Shown piece by piece: positions 61,829-64,000 of a stretch of DNA of 64,000 nt. Source of the DNA: Paenibacillus sp. J5C2022 (GTDB lineage Bacteria; Bacillota; Bacilli; Paenibacillales; Paenibacillaceae); NCBI RefSeq assembly GCF_025567625.1, contig NZ_JAOQJC010000041.1, forward strand, positions 1 through 64,000. Reading direction: 5' to 3'. The notes under the pieces are model-generated. The model made no database searches. It was not told the DNA's origin and saw only the letters and a program-made list of their open reading frames with translations. The stretch's first letter is position 1; each line of letters begins with the position of its first letter. The translations under genes and the position numbers were made by a program.

Positions 61829-64000
61829 TTACTCCCCGCTTCCCTCGCTGATCTCGGATGAACCCATAATGCTAACTGGACCCAGCAAGCCAGAAGGCTC
61901 CTGCTGGACGAACTTGGAGAACCAATCCTGCTGATCCTTCGCCAGTGTATTGGTCACCTCGATAGTCACTTCATTCTCTCCTTGCTTCCAATAGCGAGCG
62001 ATATTCCATACATAAGGCGCACACAGCTTCACACCCGCATCCTGACCATTGACCCAGACCTGTGCAGTCTCATATACCCGCCCCAGATCCAGCCATATCG
62101 GATCAGTTATTACGCCAGTTAATTCACCGGTTACGACACACTCATACTTCATCGTGCCAGAAAATCTCGGCAACAGGTCGCGCGAGCTCATATTGCGCAG
62201 TTCCTTCATGATCCCCCAAGGTGTGAACGCCGGATATTCTTGGGCCGTAGACAAGGAAATGCGCCACTCGGCAGGCTCAACCAGACGTCTGGATAAAACA
62301 CGATCCGCACTGGAATGCAGGCTCAAATCTGTCCCAAGTGGCGTACGCTGCCACTGGCCAATTGGAGCTGGCAGAGTCGCCTCTTCTCCAGCCGGTACAC
62401 GAAGCAAGAGTAGTGATTCATAAGCGCTCAATCGCAATTCAAGCTGATAGTTTTCTCCTGCCCCTACGCGATCTGCCTTATTAGCGAAGGCATCATAACG
62501 AAGCCATACGCCAGTGCCTGGCAGCGTAATGCCAGTCTCAATCGGCTGATCCGGATTCTCATTGAACAGCATGAGAACTTCCAATTGGTCATGACGGTAT
62601 TGGTAGGCTCGCAGATAAGGCTGTTTGTCCCGGAGCGCCAGCTCATTCATCCCTCGGCCGATAAGCGTCTCTGCCAGCACCTTCAATGGGACTACAGAAA
62701 CCTGAGGGTATGCCGCTAGCTTCTTCAGCACTTCCTCGCATGATACAGCTTGGCTCGCTCTTACGGGCAATGCGTCAATGAAAATAATAGATAAACCAGA
62801 TGATGCGAGCTCAGCAAGCTTGTCTAGCCATTCAATCGGCAGCGCTTCGGCATAAGGTACCATTAGGCAGCGGTAACGTTCTTTGTGCACCGCTAGCTTC
62901 CCATCGATAACATCCGAAGAAAGCAGAATATCGATCGGCAGCACATCGCAGTCGATTTGGCTCTGCATCAACTGCTTCACCGGCTCTTGGAACAGCATGT
63001 ATTCCCCGGACCATTCGGCCTCAGCATGATACAACACAGCAGCACTCGCAATATGCTCCCCGTCATTCAACAAGTGACATACCCGATTCGTATAGTCATT
63101 AAGCAGTCGGTAATACCTGAACTGCGGATTATAGCCTCTGGCATAGAAGTGCGGCGGGCAGTCCCAGTCAGGAAACTCCTTCTGAGAAAAAGCATGCGGC
63201 ACAAAATGATTGACGCCTCTGACCAGCATATGGTCGGTCAGCCACTTCATCAGCTTCAGCCCTTCCGCCCAGCCGTAAGCGCCAAAAATTTCGCAAAAGG
63301 TTCTTCCTTGCTTCCTGGGGTCGATATGTCCCAGTGAAACAGCAAGCTTGGTCATCCCGTAATGGAAAAAGACGCTGTCTGTCTCCCCGCCCATCCATGA
63401 GAAGGACATTTCATCAAACCCTGGTACAATTTGCCATAACACGACATCCAGACCAGACATGTCTTGCCCCTCCAGCGCACGGAAGAAATGACCTGCTCCG
63501 CAGCCCAGTCTGGCGTGTACATTATTGTCCTCCATTAGATGGCCGATATAGGCTACGCCGCGTTCTCGGCACCAGTCTCCAATCCGCCCGCTGAAGTGCT
63601 CCGCGTATAGTTTGCTCACTACGTTCATGTAGGCGTAGCGCACAGCGGACGTCTGAGGTCCTCCCTCATGCCAGAGCAGAGGCAGATGCTGCCGCAGATT
63701 CGGACCGTATTCCGCCTCCAGCAGCTCCAGCAAATCGGAACGCCACGGCAAGGCCATCTTGGCATCGCCAAGACCGGAAGCATAATTGTACGATGCTTTG
63801 CTGTTATAGAAGCCAGGCTCATCCGAGAAGAAACCTGCGAATGCGACGCCAAAATCATCCTTATATCTTGCATAATAGGCTTCGTAGATTGTATCGATTA
63901 GAATCTGCGTTGATTCCGGAACGATCGGGTTCAAATAATCTTTGCGGCGATCATCCCCGCCTTCCCGGGTGACGACGAACAAGCAGATTGTCCAGTAGCC
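61829..64000 (-). CDS. GH106-like alpha-L-rhamnosidase, 5' end outside the window
   Basis: At least 723 residues, open to the window edge. The TTG at 63982 is only an internal codon. GFFSDEPGFYNSK, GHLMEDNNVHARLG and YGWAEGLKLMKWLTDHML with the later LIFID-type Rossmann segment match GH106-type alpha-L-rhamnosidases. The last 200 residues form a jelly-roll carbohydrate module (WLDLGRVYETAQVWVNGQDAG). GH106 proteins release terminal alpha-L-rhamnose from pectin side chains and bacterial or plant glycans. A signal peptide cannot be judged because the N-terminus is missing. It heads the visible part of the operon with two permeases and a GH3 enzyme. Confidence 0.75.
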   Translation of the reverse strand, partial: GYWTICLFVVTREGGDDRRKDYLNPIVPESTQILIDTIYEAYYARYKDDFGVAFAGFFSDEPGFYNSKASYNYASGLGDAKMALPWRSDLLELLEAEYGPNLRQHLPLLWHEGGPQTSAVRYAYMNVVSKLYAEHFSGRIGDWCRERGVAYIGHLMEDNNVHARLGCGAGHFFRALEGQDMSGLDVVLWQIVPGFDEMSFSWMGGETDSVFFHYGMTKLAVSLGHIDPRKQGRTFCEIFGAYGWAEGLKLMKWLTDHMLVRGVNHFVPHAFSQKEFPDWDCPPHFYARGYNPQFRYYRLLNDYTNRVCHLLNDGEHIASAAVLYHAEAEWSGEYMLFQEPVKQLMQSQIDCDVLPIDILLSSDVIDGKLAVHKERYRCLMVPYAEALPIEWLDKLAELASSGLSIIFIDALPVRASQAVSCEEVLKKLAAYPQVSVVPLKVLAETLIGRGMNELALRDKQPYLRAYQYRHDQLEVLMLFNENPDQPIETGITLPGTGVWLRYDAFANKADRVGAGENYQLELRLSAYESLLLLRVPAGEEATLPAPIGQWQRTPLGTDLSLHSSADRVLSRRLVEPAEWRISLSTAQEYPAFTPWGIMKELRNMSSRDLLPRFSGTMKYECVVTGELTGVITDPIWLDLGRVYETAQVWVNGQDAGVKLCAPYVWNIARYWKQGENEVTIEVTNTLAKDQQDWFSKFVQQEPSGLLGPVSIMGSSEISEGSGE

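Overview
The window looks like a chromosomal stretch of a Paenibacillus-type Firmicute (order Paenibacillales). The evidence is repeated LplB/YtcP-type sugar permease pairs with lipoprotein binding proteins, membrane-bound AraC regulators, a YesM/YesN two-component pair, a large surface enzyme ending in three SLH domains, and strong GGAGG-type ribosome binding sites, several of them placed in front of TTG or GTG starts. There is no rRNA, tRNA, transposase, phage gene or CRISPR array. Almost the whole window is a chain of carbohydrate-utilisation loci.

Layout. (1) 110-14660: a minus-strand operon of permeases, binding lipoprotein, secreted heparinase II/III-like lyase, SGNH hydrolase, sulfatase and GH105 unsaturated uronyl hydrolase, preceded by a membrane AraC regulator. 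It reads as a system for a sulfated, probably esterified, uronic acid polysaccharide. (2) 14796-29284: permeases, a decayed Gfo/Idh/MocA fragment, binding protein, an SLH-anchored GH101-like enzyme and a cytosolic glycosidase-like protein fused to a xylose-isomerase-like barrel. Just upstream are a cytosolic six-hairpin glycosidase and a divergent membrane AraC regulator. (3) 32270-38822: an enolase-superfamily dehydratase, zinc dehydrogenase and PIG-L deacetylase divergent from a GntR/FCD regulator, then a FAH-family hydrolase, SDR dehydrogenase and IclR regulator. Together these resemble the non-phosphorylative diketo-hydrolase route for deoxysugar acids. (4) 39048-51830: binding protein, permeases, an FAD oxidoreductase and a Tat-exported beta-helix protein, divergent from a cytosolic glycosidase-like protein and next to a YesN/YesM pair. 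(5) 51937-53468: two gene remnants, an SRPBCC protein and its divergent HxlR regulator. (6) 53511-57448: a split UxaA-type altronate dehydratase and a PhyH-HEAT fusion, divergent from a cupin AraC regulator. (7) 57680-64000: GH3 glucosidase, a permease pair and a GH106-like alpha-L-rhamnosidase that runs off the window.

How the parts connect. A GntR-like palindrome (TTGT-N2-ACAA) occurs at three places: in front of the deacetylase/dehydrogenase/dehydratase operon, in front of the GntR gene itself, and 6 kb away in front of the six-hairpin glycosidase. This links loci 2 and 3. In locus 2 a 19-nt box followed, 7 nt later, by a TTTACA -35 is duplicated in front of the permease operon and again in front of the binding protein gene. 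It is the best candidate binding site for the neighbouring AraC activator. None of the four permease sets has an ATPase gene, so a shared MsmX-type ATPase encoded elsewhere is presumed.
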